In this document: piece by piece, positions 41,799-52,115 of the stretch | Numbering within the stretch: the stretch's first letter is position 1 | Layout of the letters: every line of letters starts with the position of its first letter | From: Asaia astilbis JCM 15831 | GTDB taxonomy: Bacteria > Pseudomonadota > Alphaproteobacteria > Acetobacterales > Acetobacteraceae | DNA length: 64,000 nucleotides | Assembly: GCF_000613845.1 (NCBI RefSeq) | Contig: NZ_BAJT01000003.1 | Location: 1-64,000 of the forward strand | Reading direction: 5' to 3' | Notes under the pieces: generated by a model | What the model was told of the DNA's origin: nothing | The model's input: the letters and a program-made list of their open reading frames with translations, nothing else | Databases searched by the model: none | Position numbers and translations under genes: made by a program

Positions 41799-42604
41799 TC
41801 AGGGGGAAGGGCGAAGGCTTGTGATCGCGGCCTCCAGCAGCCCCTTGTGACCGCATGCCAGAACCGTTCCATCGCTCTCCAGCGTCAGCGGTGCGCCCTG
41901 CCAGTCACTCATGACACCTCCGGCGCCTGTGACGACCGGTACCAGAGCACCCCAATCCCACGGTTTCATCGTGCATTCGGCAATCAGGTCGATCTGTCCC
42001 AGAGCAAGCAGACCATAACCATAAGCGTCGCCGCCCCAGCTCGTGCGTCGCGTGGCAGCCTTCAAACGGGCAAAACGGGCATCATAGGGCGCGATCAGCA
42101 TGTCTGGCGACGTGCAGGAGAGCTCAGCATCTGCCAGAGTCGCGCAGGCGCGCGTGCCGATCCTGCCCGGCATCGCCGTCGATTCAAAGCGGGTCGGTAG
42201 GCCGTCGACCCCGATCCAGCGCTCCTGCGTGAAGGGTTGATCGATGATCCCGATGACCGGTCTGCCTTTGTGAAAAAGGGACACGAGAGTCGCAAAGCTC
42301 GGACGGCCTGTGATGAAGGCGCGGGTCCATCGATGGGGTCGATCACCCAGACCCAGTCTCCCGTAACGCCGGAGAAGCCAAACTCCTCTCCTATGATCGC
42401 ATGATCGGAATGCCGCGTTGCGATCAACGTCCTAATGGCGGTTTCCGCCTCCCTATCGGCGCGCGTGACAGGACTCTCGTCGTTCTTGTCGTCAACGGTG
42501 AGGCCGGAACGGAAATGGGGGGCAACAGCCTGCCGGGCATGGTCGGCGCAGAGCAGCGCGGTTTGAAGGCAGGTGGTGAGCTCGGGCTGGGAAGGCATGG
42601 GCAT
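41799..42604 (-). CDS. hisN: inositol-monophosphatase-family phosphatase, probably histidinol-phosphatase, one frameshift
   Basis: Mg-dependent phosphatase fold. Motifs: IIGEEFG, WVIDPIDG followed in the second frame by the restored TRAFITGRPSF, then KPWDWGALVPVVTGAGGVMSDWQG. TRAFITGRPSF after DPIDG is characteristic of HisN-type histidinol phosphatases, so histidine biosynthesis is the likely role; inositol or other sugar phosphates are alternatives. The break at CC 42327-42328 splits the catalytic motif itself; one base restores DPIDGTRAF. Start is the first of two close ATGs; no strong ribosome site helps. Confidence 0.82.
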
Positions 42605-42731
42605 GATCCGGGGCAGAAGGGACGCTGGAGGACGTGAGTGACGGGAAGATTGACGCATCAGGGGGGGTGCGGCATGTCTCAACCTGCTTTGCAGCCCTCA
42701 CCAGATTAAGTGGAAAGCCTGCTTTTACCTT

Positions 42732-43465
42732 ATGAACCCGATTATCGTCATCCCATCGCGTCTCGCCTCGACGCGTCTGCCTAACAAGCCTTTGGCGGAG
42801 ATCGATGGCAAGCCCATGATTCTTCACGTGGCCTTGCGGGCGAAAGCGGCTCAGCTTGGGCCCGTGCTTGTCGCCTCGGGGGATTCAGCCATTCTGGACG
42901 CCCTTTCTGGCCATGACATCAAGGGCGTGTTGACCGACCCGGCGCTGCCGAGCGGGTCTGACAGGTTCATGCCGCGTTGCAGGATTTCGATCCGGACGGC
43001 TATCATGATGTGGTGATCAACCTGCAGGGAGATTTGCCCCTGATCGATCCGGACAGTCTTGCTCGTGCCCTTCGCCCGGTGACGGAAGCGTCTTACGATA
43101 TCGGGACACTTGTCGCACCCGTCGAGACCGAGGAAGAGGCCAACCGGGAGTCGGTGGTCAAGGCAGCGTGCAGCTTTGCCGGGGAGGGCGATGTGGCCCG
43201 GGCTCTTTATTTCTCGCGCCGGGCCATCCCTTGGGGAGCAGGGCCGCTCTGGCATCATGTCGGGGTTTACGTCTGGCGCCGTGAGGCTCTGGCGCGTTTT
43301 GTCTCTCTTGATCCGTCGCCTCTCGAAAAGCGTGAGTCGCTGGAGCAGCTGCGTGCTCTGGAAGCCGGGATGACAATCGGGTGCGTCGCGATTGACGAGG
43401 CCCCTCTGGGCGTCGATACGCCGGAAGATCTAATTCGAGTACGTCAGGCTCTTTCGCTTTCATGA
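42732..43465 (+). CDS. kdsB: 3-deoxy-manno-octulosonate cytidylyltransferase, one frameshift
   Basis: Activates KDO as CMP-KDO for lipopolysaccharide inner core synthesis. The N-terminus IIVIPSRLASTRLPNKPLAE is the nucleotidyltransferase signature; VINLQGDLPLIDP and YFSRRAIPWG follow. The frame changes after LPSGSDR at GG 42964-42965; one G gives SDRVHAALQDFDPDGYHDVV and a complete protein of about 245 residues. The stop overlaps the pheA start (ATGA). Confidence 0.92.
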
Positions 43466-44301
43466 CCCAAATCATTGCTTTCCAGGGACGCCCGGGCGCC
43501 TATTCCGACCTCGCGTGCCGAACGGCACGTCCCGGCTGGCAGACTCTGCCTTGCCCCAGCTTTCAGGCGGCCATCGATGCGGTGCGCGAGGGGCGGGCGA
43601 CCGTTGGTATGCTGGCCTGCGAGAATTCGCTCGCCGGACGCGTGCCGGAAATTCATGCCCTGCTGCCCGAAGCGGGGTTGCCGATTATCGGCGAGCATTT
43701 TGAGCGCGTTGAGCATTGTCTGGTCGCGTTGCCGGGAACCAGAATTGAGGATCTGCGCCGTATCCACACCCATCCAGTCGCGCTGGGTCAGATACGCCAG
43801 TTGATCAGCGAGCTCGGGATCGAGGCATGTTCAGCCTTCGATACGGCCGGTGCCGCTGAAATGGTTGTGAAATGGCAGTCCCGCGAGGATGGAGCGGTTG
43901 CTTCCTCACTCGCAGCAGAGCTGAACGGGCTTGAGATCCTGCGTGCCAATGTCGAAGACGCTGCCCACAACACGACACGGTTCTACCTCGTCGCGCGGGA
44001 GGCTGTCTGGCCATCCGCAGATGCAGAGCGTGTCATGACCACGCTGGTCTTCCGCGTGCTCAACCGGCCTGGAGCGCTTTACGAAGCTCTTGGCGGCTTT
44101 GCGGAGAACGGCGTGAATATGACGCGCCTCGAAAGTTACATGAGCCCCGGGACCCTCACGGCGACGGGGTTTCTGCTCGATGTTGAAGGGCATCCTGAAC
44201 AGCCCGCTTTGAAACGGGCTCTCTCGGTCCTGCAGGGATGCAGCGAGAATATTTCGGTTCTGGGCGTCTATCCGGGTAGCCCCTCACGATATCCTGAATA
44301 G
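43462..44301 (+). CDS. pheA: prephenate dehydratase
   Basis: Converts prephenate to phenylpyruvate in phenylalanine synthesis. N-terminal dehydratase lobe starts IIAFQGRPGAYSDLACR; the catalytic Thr-containing segment is EDAAHNTTRFYLVARE. The C-terminal ACT domain contains RPGALYEALGGFAENGVNMTRLESY, the phenylalanine-sensing ESRP-type region. No chorismate mutase domain is fused. 279 residues. Coupled to kdsB by a four-base overlap. Confidence 0.94.
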   Translation: MTQIIAFQGRPGAYSDLACRTARPGWQTLPCPSFQAAIDAVREGRATVGMLACENSLAGRVPEIHALLPEAGLPIIGEHFERVEHCLVALPGTRIEDLRRIHTHPVALGQIRQLISELGIEACSAFDTAGAAEMVVKWQSREDGAVASSLAAELNGLEILRANVEDAAHNTTRFYLVAREAVWPSADAERVMTTLVFRVLNRPGALYEALGGFAENGVNMTRLESYMSPGTLTATGFLLDVEGHPEQPALKRALSVLQGCSENISVLGVYPGSPSRYPE

Positions 44302-44309
44302 TGAGGGGC
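44279..44309 (+). repeat. 9-bp inverted repeat across the pheA stop
   Basis: GCCCCTCAC and GTGAGGGGC flank 13 bases and include the pheA stop codon. Only a mixed sequence follows, so terminator strength would be low; it may be a processing or stabilising hairpin. Confidence 0.4.
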
Positions 44310-44400
44310 TGAATGGCGAGTAATGCGGCGTTATCCATTTGACAGCGCTGTGCAGAGTTCTATTTAGCAGCAGGTTTGTTGAAGACGGCAGGTGGGGGCC

Positions 44401-45295
44401 ATGGCACGGAACAAGGATTTCAACGGGTCTCTGACCGCGCTGCTGACGCCCTTTCGCGATGACGGAACGGTCGATCTCGCCGCGCTGGAACGGTTCATTG
44501 ACTGGCAAATCGATCAGGGAACGGCAGGTCTCATCCCGGCGGGGACGACGGGCGAAAGCCCGACCCTGACGCATGATGAACACGCTCTGGTTGTAGCTCA
44601 TACGGTCAAGATATCGGGTGGTCGTGTGCCAGTGATGGCTGGAGCTGGCTCGAACAGCACGCACGAAGCGATTGGTATGGCTCGCCATGCCAAGGCCGTG
44701 GGGGCCGATGCTCTGTTGGTGGTGGCACCCTATTACAACAAACCGACACAGGAAGGGCTCTACCGGCACTTCATGCTTGTCGCCGATGCGACGGATCTGC
44801 CGCTCTACGTTTATAATGTTCCCGGGCGTTCGGTCGTGGAAATTCTGCCCGAAACCATGGCGCGTCTCGCGCAGCACCCCAATATCGTCGGAACCAAGGA
44901 TGCCACAGCCAATCTGTCGCGTCCGCTTCAGCTTCGACAGCTCCTGGGAGACCAGCCTTCACATTGCTGACGGGCGATGACGGGACAACGGTGTCGTTCC
45001 TCGCAACTGGCGGGCATGGCTGCATCAGCGTGACGGCGAATATCGCGCCGCGACTCTGTGCCGATATGCATGAGCCTGGCAGGCTGGTGACGCGGCCAAA
45101 GCTATGGAAATCCAGCAGAAGCTGACGCCTTTGCATGACGCCATGTTCTGTGAGAGCAATCCCGGCCCAGTCAAATACGCGGCGTCGCGTCTGGGGCTTT
45201 GCACCCCTACTGTTCGCTTGCCTCTGTGCGAACCGGGCGACGCTTCGCGCGCTTTCATTGATGAGGCCCTTAAGAAGACGGGTCTGTCAGGATAA
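44401..45295 (+). CDS. dapA: 4-hydroxy-tetrahydrodipicolinate synthase, two frameshifts
   Basis: Condenses pyruvate with aspartate semialdehyde in lysine and diaminopimelate synthesis. Motifs: [30 protein letters not shown], and the Schiff-base Lys in [11 protein letters not shown]. After that the frame breaks twice: CC 44956-44957 should be CCC ([21 protein letters not shown]) and G 45074 should be GG ([17 protein letters not shown]). The restored protein of about 298 residues ends [12 protein letters not shown] start preceded by AGGTGGGG; a GTG nine bases upstream is possible. smpB begins three bases after the stop. Confidence 0.92.
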
Positions 45296-45298
45296 ATT

Positions 45299-45790
45299 GT
45301 GGCTGAAAAGAAAAAATCCGGTCTGATTTCGCATGGCATCGCCTCGCAAAACAGAAAAGGCCGGTTCAACTATTCCATTCTCGAGACTGTCGAAGCGGGG
45401 ATCGTCCTCAAGGGTCCTGAGGTCAAAAGCCTCCGCATGGGCCGGGCAACGATCAATGAAGCCTATGCTGGCGAGCGCAACGGCGAAATCTGGCTTCTGA
45501 ATTCCTATATTCCTGAATATCAGGGCGGGGTTCTCTCCCGGTTCGACACGCGTGCGCCGCGCAAGCTTCTTCTGCACAAGAAACAGGTCGACCACCTTCT
45601 GGGTGCTGTGTCGCGGTCAGGGGCGTCTCTGGTCCCGCTCGATATTCATTTCAACAAGCGGGGCGTTGCCAAGCTGACGCTTGGGCTGGGTCAGGGACGG
45701 AAGAAGGAAGACAAACGTCACGCGATTGCCGAGCGTGACTGGCAGCGCGACAAGGCGCGCCTCCTGAGAAGCAAAGGCAAGGATTACTGA
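45299..45790 (+). CDS. smpB: SsrA-binding protein SmpB
   Basis: Partner of tmRNA in rescue of stalled ribosomes; the tagged products are degraded by ClpXP and Lon, whose genes are also here. 163 residues with RFNYSILETVEAGIVLKGPEVKSLR and the basic C-terminal tail KRHAIAERDWQRDKARLLRSKGKDY. Starts with GTG immediately after dapA. No ssrA gene was recognised in the window. Confidence 0.95.
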   Translation: MAEKKKSGLISHGIASQNRKGRFNYSILETVEAGIVLKGPEVKSLRMGRATINEAYAGERNGEIWLLNSYIPEYQGGVLSRFDTRAPRKLLLHKKQVDHLLGAVSRSGASLVPLDIHFNKRGVAKLTLGLGQGRKKEDKRHAIAERDWQRDKARLLRSKGKDY

Positions 45791-45845
45791 GAAGAGTCTG
45801 GCGTTTCAGTGGCCGACCCAGTTCCAGGAATTTCGAGGTTTCCCG

Positions 45846-45879
45846 AAAGCCATGCTGTCACGCAGCATGGCTTTTTTTA
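45846..45879 (+). terminator. intrinsic terminator after smpB
   Basis: AAAGCCATGCTG and CAGCATGGCTTT form a perfect 12-bp stem around the loop TCACG, running into TTTTTTTAT. A strong terminator for the dapA-smpB unit. Confidence 0.92.
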
Positions 45880-45981
45880 TACAATTTCTCGGATAATTTG
45901 TCTTCCGTAACGATGCTCGCGACACCTGTCGCAGGCATTAGCCTACGTTTTTATCGGCAGTCTTCGCCGGAAAAAGGCCAC

Positions 45982-46009
45982 AAAAAACCCGGCACAAAGG
46001 CCGGGTTTT
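45982..46009 (-). terminator. intrinsic terminator of the cold-shock gene
   Basis: AAAACCCGGC and GCCGGGTTTT pair around a six-base loop; on the minus strand the stem is followed by a T-tract. It lies about 20 bases past the end of the cold-shock gene and also flanks the smpB unit on its other side. Confidence 0.88.
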
Positions 46010-46029
46010 CTCGGAAATCAGCGCGCCGA

Positions 46030-46740
46030 TCAGGCGAGGTTGATGTCGGCAGCCTCGGGGCCCTTCTGGCCCTGAACAACCTTGACATCGACAGCCTGGC
46101 CTTCGTTGAGGCTGGACAGACCCGAACGCTCCAGAGCGGAAGCGTGGATGAAGATGTCCTTGCCGCCGTTTTCCGGCGTGATGAAGCCGAAGCCCTTTGT
46201 GGAGTTGTACCACTTCACGATGCCACGCAGCTCCTGAGCGTGCGACAGGTCAGGGGCCGGACGAGCCGGACGTCCACCGCCACCGAAAGCAGGGCGCGGG
46301 CCAGCCGGGTTGAAGGCAGCGCGCGGACGCGGGGCTTCTTCGGTGCTCGTATCGACCGTGAGAACCTCAGCAACCTGACGGCCCTTGGGGCCCTGGCCGA
46401 TGCGGACGTTCAGCGTGGCGCCAGGATTGACGCTGGTATGGCCTGCGCTGGACAATGCGTTTGCGTGAAGGAAAACGTCACCTGATCCATCAGACAGCTC
46501 GACAAAGCCGAAGCCCTTTTCGCTGTTGAACCATTTGACGCTGGCGCCGACTTCAGGGCCTGACGCCAGAACCTGGGGGCCGCCCGAAGGGGGACGACGA
46601 TTTTGTACTCCGCCGCGATCCGCGCCGAAGGAGGGGGTCATGAAATCGTCATCGAATCCGCCGCGGCGCGGGGAACGTGGGCTGCGGTCGGTACGGTTGC
46701 TTCTCAACGGTCTAATCCCGGGATCTAAACGGTGATTCAT
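46030..46740 (-). CDS. protein with two cold-shock domains
   Basis: Single-stranded nucleic-acid binding protein. Two CSDs are visible: the first (about residues 70-130) with SVKWFNSEKGFGFVELSDG and VFLHANAL, the second (about 170-236) with GIVKWYNSTKGFGFITPENG and IFIHASAL, both carrying RNP1 and RNP2. They are joined by a Pro/Gly/Arg-rich linker, and the N-terminus is Arg-rich. Double-CSD proteins of this kind are known in Alphaproteobacteria, where they act as RNA chaperones. Start set at the Met before NHRLDPG; no strong ribosome site marks it, and an in-frame upstream extension exists. Confidence 0.88.
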   Translation of the reverse strand: MNHRLDPGIRPLRSNRTDRSPRSPRRGGFDDDFMTPSFGADRGGVQNRRPPSGGPQVLASGPEVGASVKWFNSEKGFGFVELSDGSGDVFLHANALSSAGHTSVNPGATLNVRIGQGPKGRQVAEVLTVDTSTEEAPRPRAAFNPAGPRPAFGGGGRPARPAPDLSHAQELRGIVKWYNSTKGFGFITPENGGKDIFIHASALERSGLSSLNEGQAVDVKVVQGQKGPEAADINLA

Positions 46741-47000
46741 CTGCGTGAGAATCACCAGTGTTGTAAGTCGAAACGATGTGCACAGCCTCGCCGCGAATAT
46801 CGGAGAGGCTTTTGTCCACAAGGGGTTTCATGCAAAGCCTAACACGGTTTTTTCAAACTATGCCACTGGAAAACGTGGCTGATTACAACGATTTTCTTTA
46901 GATCGCTTTTTTATGAGCAGAACCTCTTCTCGAAGCCTGTCATCACTGTTTTCTGATAGGCGGAATGAGCTAAGGTGGTAACCTAGTATTTCAGAAAGGG

Positions 47001-48039
47001 ATGGAATTGCGCTGTTCAAAGTCGCGCTGGCCAAATGCCAGGCAGGTCACGACAGGATCGCTCTCGGCTCTCGGAGTCGTGCTCGCTGGCGCTTCTGCGG
47101 CCCACGCAACCCCGAAGCAGGATCCCTACGGGACCTGGACACTCCAGGGTGAAAACGATGCGGTTTCGACGCTCAAGGGAACGTCGGACCAGTATTATAC
47201 CTCTGGTCTTCGTTTCAACTGGACATCGGGGACGGATAATCTTCCCAAGCCTTTCGCCGATGTGAACCGCTTCCTGCTGGGCGAGGGTATGCAGCGCATC
47301 AGCTCGGGGTGCAGCAGATCATCAACACGCCTCGCGATACCCAGAGTGCGTCGCTGCCCGCAGGGGATCGCCCTTATTCCGGTCTGCTGCTTGGGACGGT
47401 CAATTTCATCAATGACACGGATCTTTCCCGGAGCGTTGCCGGTATCCAGTTCGGCGTGATGGGACCTGCCGGTCTTGGCCGTCAGCTTCAGAACGGGTTC
47501 CACGGCGCCATCGGCGATACGAAAAATCGCGGCTGGGGCACACAGCTGGCCAACCAGCCGATCTTTCAGATTCAGGCAGGACGCATCTGGCGTCTTCCGG
47601 TTGTGAATCTCTACGGGATCAGTGCCGATGTGCTGCCCGCCGTCTCGGGTGCAGCGGGTGATTACCGCACCTATGCCGATGTCGCAGGAACGTTCCGCAT
47701 CGGTCAGGGTCTGGATAGCGATTTCGGTAACTCGACAATCGGGCCGGGCTTGATGGGACAGATGCTTATGTCGCGACCAGACCCGTCGCCTGGTATCTCT
47801 ATGGGGGTGTCGAAGGTCAGGCTGTCGCTTATGATGCGACCCTTCAGGGTAATACGCTGCGGAGCAATTCACCGCATGTCAGCAAAAACTGGGATGTCGG
47901 TATGATCCACGCCGGCGTTGCCGTGATGTGGCATGGCGTCCGCCTGTCCTATAGCCAGAACTGGCAGACGGCTCAATTCAACACAGCCAAGGCCGGTCTC
48001 TTCAACTACGGATCGCTGAAGCTCTCGGTCAAGTTCTGA
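47001..48039 (+). CDS. LpxR-like outer-membrane lipid A deacylase (DUF2219), two frameshifts
   Basis: Outer-membrane beta-barrel related to LpxR, which removes the 3'-acyloxyacyl group from lipid A. A signal peptide is present (TTGSLSALGVVLAGASAAHA). Family features: LQGENDAVS (Asn-Asp of the active site), DQYYTSGLRFNW, DRPYSGLLLGTVNF, GFHGAIGDTKNRGWGTQLANQP (His) and a terminal aromatic beta strand KLSVKF. Two breaks, at GGGG 47306-47309 and GGG 47755-47757, are each cured by one G, giving a ~346-residue barrel. Substrate inferred from family only. Confidence 0.82.
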
Positions 48040-48104
48040 GAGCGCGCAGCGACCTGCGACTTATTGACCAAAACCTGACTGCATCATGCGGTTAGACATC
48101 GTCG

Positions 48105-48141
48105 AAAACCCCATGCATTCTCGAGGGAAGCATGGGGTTTT
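48105..48141. terminator. bidirectional terminator
   Basis: AAAACCCCATGC and GCATGGGGTTTT form a perfect 12-bp stem with A-tract on one side and T-tract on the other, between the converging LpxR-like and GGDEF/EAL genes. Confidence 0.88.
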
Positions 48142-48156
48142 GATTCGCCTGAGTTT

Positions 48157-49757
48157 TTACAGGTAATCCTCTGTCGGCACGCCGAGGAGATAACCCTGCA
48201 CCTCTTCACATCCGTAAGAGTCGAGGAAGGCCATCTGACGCTCCGTCTCGACGCCCTTGGCGCAGCAGGAAATACCGAGTCGCCGCGCCATCTGGATCGT
48301 CTGCCCCATGACCTCATTGACGCGGCGATCGTCATTCAGGCGCTGCATGAATGAGCGATCGAACTTGATCTGATCGACCGGGAAATTCGCCAGACGCTCA
48401 AGCGAAGAATAACCAGCACCAAAATCGTCAAGAGCGACATGGACGCCGAGTGCGCGTAGACGTGACAGCTCCTGATAGGCGATGTCACGTGGGCCGAACG
48501 GTCGCTTTTCGGAGAGTTCGATCTGAAGTCGTTCTGGTGCGAGACCTGTTTGTTGCAGAATTGCCTCGACCATGCCTGAGAGATGACGTTTTGCGAGCCA
48601 GGTAGGAGAGATATTGACGCACACGCGAAGTGGGTGACTCCACTCGACCGCAGTCCGACACGCTGTTTCAAGGCTCCACTGATCGATTTTCTCAATGAGT
48701 CCGCCATTTTCGGCGCATTGAATGAACATATCCGGTGGCACCTGCCCACTGCCGGGACGCTCCCACCGAAGAAGGGCCTCAAGGGCGACCACTGTCTGAG
48801 TGCCGGACGCGATAATCGGCATCCAGTTAAGAGAAAGTTCGTTACGGTCGATTGCTTGCATGAGGTCGCGCTCAAGACCTGACGTCCCGACAAGAGCCGC
48901 GATACTGGTCAGGCTTGCCCGTCTTTCATGTGCGCCACCGTGTTGCCGAACCTCTGCCATGCAGCGTCGACAGCTTGCAAAAGGGCTGCCGTAGACGCGC
49001 CATCATCAGGGTAAAGAGCCCAACCGATGGAAAACGACGCCTGGATCTCAGTGTCGTCGACCTTGATGGACACGGCTAATGCCTGGCGGATGGTGGCAAT
49101 AAGAGTGCGGGATGTCACCAGAGAAAGGCCTGGTGGCGAGACCACCAAAAAGTTGCCGCCACCCGCATAACTCAGAAAGGCCTGACGCGGCAGCACATCC
49201 TGGATACGGCCGATGGCTTCGTCGATAATAAAATTGGACGTTTCCCACCCATGTTGCAGATTCAGGGTGCTCAGATGGTCGAGGTCGATCTTCATGACCG
49301 CAAAGCTTGTTTTGCGGATCTCGGCCGCTCCAGACTCGATCATATGTTCGATGTGAGCGGCGCAGAGCCCGCGGTCGGGAAGATCGGGGCGGCGGGTTTG
49401 CTGCGGTTGATTGCGGAAAATCGTGCGGGCGCAGACGGCCAGGTAGTGAGCGAGCTCGCGCAATTCCCTCTCATTCTGGTTCGGTGGGAGAGTCGCAGAA
49501 AGCCTCAGTTCATCATCGAGCGCGAGATCGAATTCATAGCCGTTATCGGTTCGCGTCAGAGAAAAAGGATGCTCGTTATCGCGGTTCGCGTCGGACGCCG
49601 GTGACAGGCCTGTTCCGGCGTCTGGTCCTTCTTGCGTGATGTCCACAAGGGTGTTCGACCCGTCATGGCCGCTGACGCGGATCGATGAGGCGCTTAACAG
49701 CCGGCGCGCGATTTCAAGTATCGCTGTTTGCGGCTGAAGCTGTTTGGATAGTGACAT
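48157..49757 (-). CDS. degenerate GGDEF - EAL domain protein, one frameshift
   Basis: Cyclic-di-GMP-related protein. The GGDEF-like domain (about residues 130-280) has AGGGNF in place of GGDEF, so cyclase activity is unlikely. The EAL domain keeps EALLRW, CVNISPTWL, IELSEK, ALDDFGAGYSSL, IKFDRSFM and QGYLLG, but reads AKGVET where AEGVET is usual; phosphodiesterase activity is possible. The halves meet at CCC 48918-48920 (plus strand); one base gives KDGASLTSIAALVG. No transmembrane segment. ATG chosen with GAGAGG four bases upstream; a 20-codon extension has no such site. Confidence 0.82.
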
Positions 49758-49898
49758 AACGCCTCTCTTCAACAGGGATATCCGCTTATGAAAGACAAAG
49801 CAGGCTGGGGCAATCATGACCCTAACGCGGCGGGGAATTCAATCACCCTGTTATTTCATATATTTAAATAAGAGGGTGATTTTTCGGTCATCAACAGT

Positions 49899-51988
49899 TT
49901 ATCCCGAACGATTGATACGTTTCATGTCATGGCGGTCGAAAATCTGTAATAAGATTGGTAATTCTGGTCTCAGAGTAGTCAATGTTTTTGATTTTTCTGT
50001 AATCATCAAGGTATCGCGATGAGCTTCTTGCAGAAGAAGTTCTGCATTGACGCCTTCTGTGAGGCGGAATAGCGGAAGGCCGGATTGACGGTTCCCCGCG
50101 AGATCGCCACCGCCTCGCACCGAAAAGTCCCGTTCTGCAATCAAAAAGCCGTCTTCAGTCTCTCGCAGAAGGGACAGACGCTCCTTACCGGTCGCCCCGG
50201 TCGCATCATCATAGATCAGCAGGCAGTAAGAGGCGGTCGCTCCGCGGCCGACTCTTCCGCGAAGCTGATGCAGTTGGGCGAGGCCGAAACGTTCCGCATG
50301 CTCGATGACCATGACCGAGGCATTGGGGATGTCGACGCCGACTTCAATGACGGTTGTGGCAACGAGGAGGCGTGTCTCACCCAGTCTGAACCTGTCCAGT
50401 TCTGTCTGTCTTTGTGCAATTTCCTGTCTGCCATGGGCCAGCCCGACTGGGACGGAGAGGCGTTGCGCAAGGTCGCCCCAGCGCGCTTCCGCAGCCGCGA
50501 CGTCGAGCACGTCGCTTTCTTCGACCAAAGGACAGACCCAGAAGACCTGCGCACCTCGTTGCAGAATGCGCGTAATGCCCGAGATCACCTCTTCCAGCGT
50601 GGAGAGTGGATGAAGCGACGTCTGAATGGGCTTTCTGCCTGGAGGTTTCTCGTCCAGGCGGCTTACGCTCAGATCGCCCCACTGGGTCAGGAGCAGGGTA
50701 CGGGGAATCGGTGTGGCAGTCATGACGAGGATATCGGTCTGACTGCCTTTGAGCCCAGCATCGTCCGTTGAGCGACACCAAAACGGTGTTGCTCATCGAT
50801 GACGGCCAGAGCCAGATCCTGAAACACCACTTTTTCCTGAAACAGGGCGTGGGTTCCCACGATGAGTCGGGCGGTGCCGTCGGCAATGGAGTCGAGGGCA
50901 AGCCGGCGCGCCTTTCCTTTGACGCTGCCAGAAAGATAGACGCATTCAACACCCGACAGGCGGGAGAGCGTCTCGAAATGCTGGCTGGCAAGAATTTCAG
51001 TCGGTGCCATCAGTGCTGCTTGTGCGCCACATTCCACGGCGCGCAGCATGGCCATCAGAGCGACGAGTGTCTTGCCCGAGCCGACATCGCCTTGGAGCAG
51101 GCGCATCATGGGAATAGGGGCAGCAAGGTCGGTATCGATTTCAGCCAGAGCCCGGGATTGTGCGCCGGTGGGCTTGTGGCCGAAGCGCTCCAGCGCCGCC
51201 TTTCGCAGTGACCCATCGCCCGTCAGCGCTCGCCCTGTCTGGGTGCGGGCTTCGAGCCGCGCCATGGCGAGGGCGAGCTGATCGGCAAGGCATTCGTCAT
51301 AGGCAAGACGCTCGCGCGCCAGCAAAGCCTTGCCTGACCAGCTTGCATCGCTGCTTTCAGGAGGGCGGTGCAGCATGTTCAGCGCAGCGCCAAACCCCGG
51401 CCAGTCGTGATGGACCAGACGTTCGGGAGAAATCCACTCAGGGAGCGGCGGGATCAGATCCAGCGCCTTATGCATGGCGCGTCGCATTACGGAGGTGAAC
51501 AGCCCTGCTGTGAGGGGCCAGACCGGATCGATTGCCGGGATTGAGCTGCGCCGTGCCCAGCCGACCATATAATCGGGATGCGGCATGGTCAGAGAAAGAC
51601 CGTAGCGTTCAAGCTTGCCGGAGACGGCCAGTTCGTCGCCGATGGCGACCGAGCGGATGAAGGCCTGATGGAAAAACAGAATGTCGACTTCATCTGTGTC
51701 GTCACAGGCGCGGATGCGGAAGGGCTGGCGCGAGCGAGTGGGGGAGGTGATGTCGAGCACACGCAGTTTTGCCGTCAATGTAGCGCCGGGCACGAGGTTC
51801 TGGCGTGCTTCACGCAGGGTAAGAACCGTGCGCCTGTCGGTGTAGCTCGTCGGCAGCGTGAACAGGAGATCGATCACGCGAGGGCCCAGCGCGACCTTTC
51901 GCAGCAGATCGGCGTAGCGGGGGCCAATGCCGGGCAGTGTCGCCAGCGGGGCCAGAAGGGGAGAAATCCTCGTTAACTCTGGGGACAT
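49899..51988 (-). CDS. recG: ATP-dependent DNA helicase RecG, one frameshift
   Basis: Remodels stalled replication forks and Holliday junctions. The N-terminal wedge/OB domain includes LPGIGPRYADLL and LFTLPTSYTDRR. The helicase motifs are LLQGDVGSGKTLVALMAML, MAPTEILA, VIDEQHRFGV, TATPIPRT and QLRGRVGRG. The frame changes after MLGSK at TTT 50748-50750 (plus strand); one base gives SKGSQTDILVMTATPIPRT. Restored length is about 695 residues. Transcribed away from mfd, as in other Alphaproteobacteria. Confidence 0.93.
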
Positions 51989-52115
51989 GACCTTCGCGCA
52001 ACATGGGCTGACATCGGGATACGCAGAGGCTATAGGATAGAATTGTCATGGAACAAAACGAAACCATCGCCTGGCAGCCCGACTGCATTATGGCGCGCGT
52101 GCTTTGGATTTCTGG

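Noticed and set aside
17226-51988. Genome reduction by massive pseudogene formation
   Set aside because: All breaks are single-step homopolymer length changes that leave full family sequence in the other frame, and they hit essential genes; real decay would also show stops, larger deletions and missense drift, as in the IS5 remnant.
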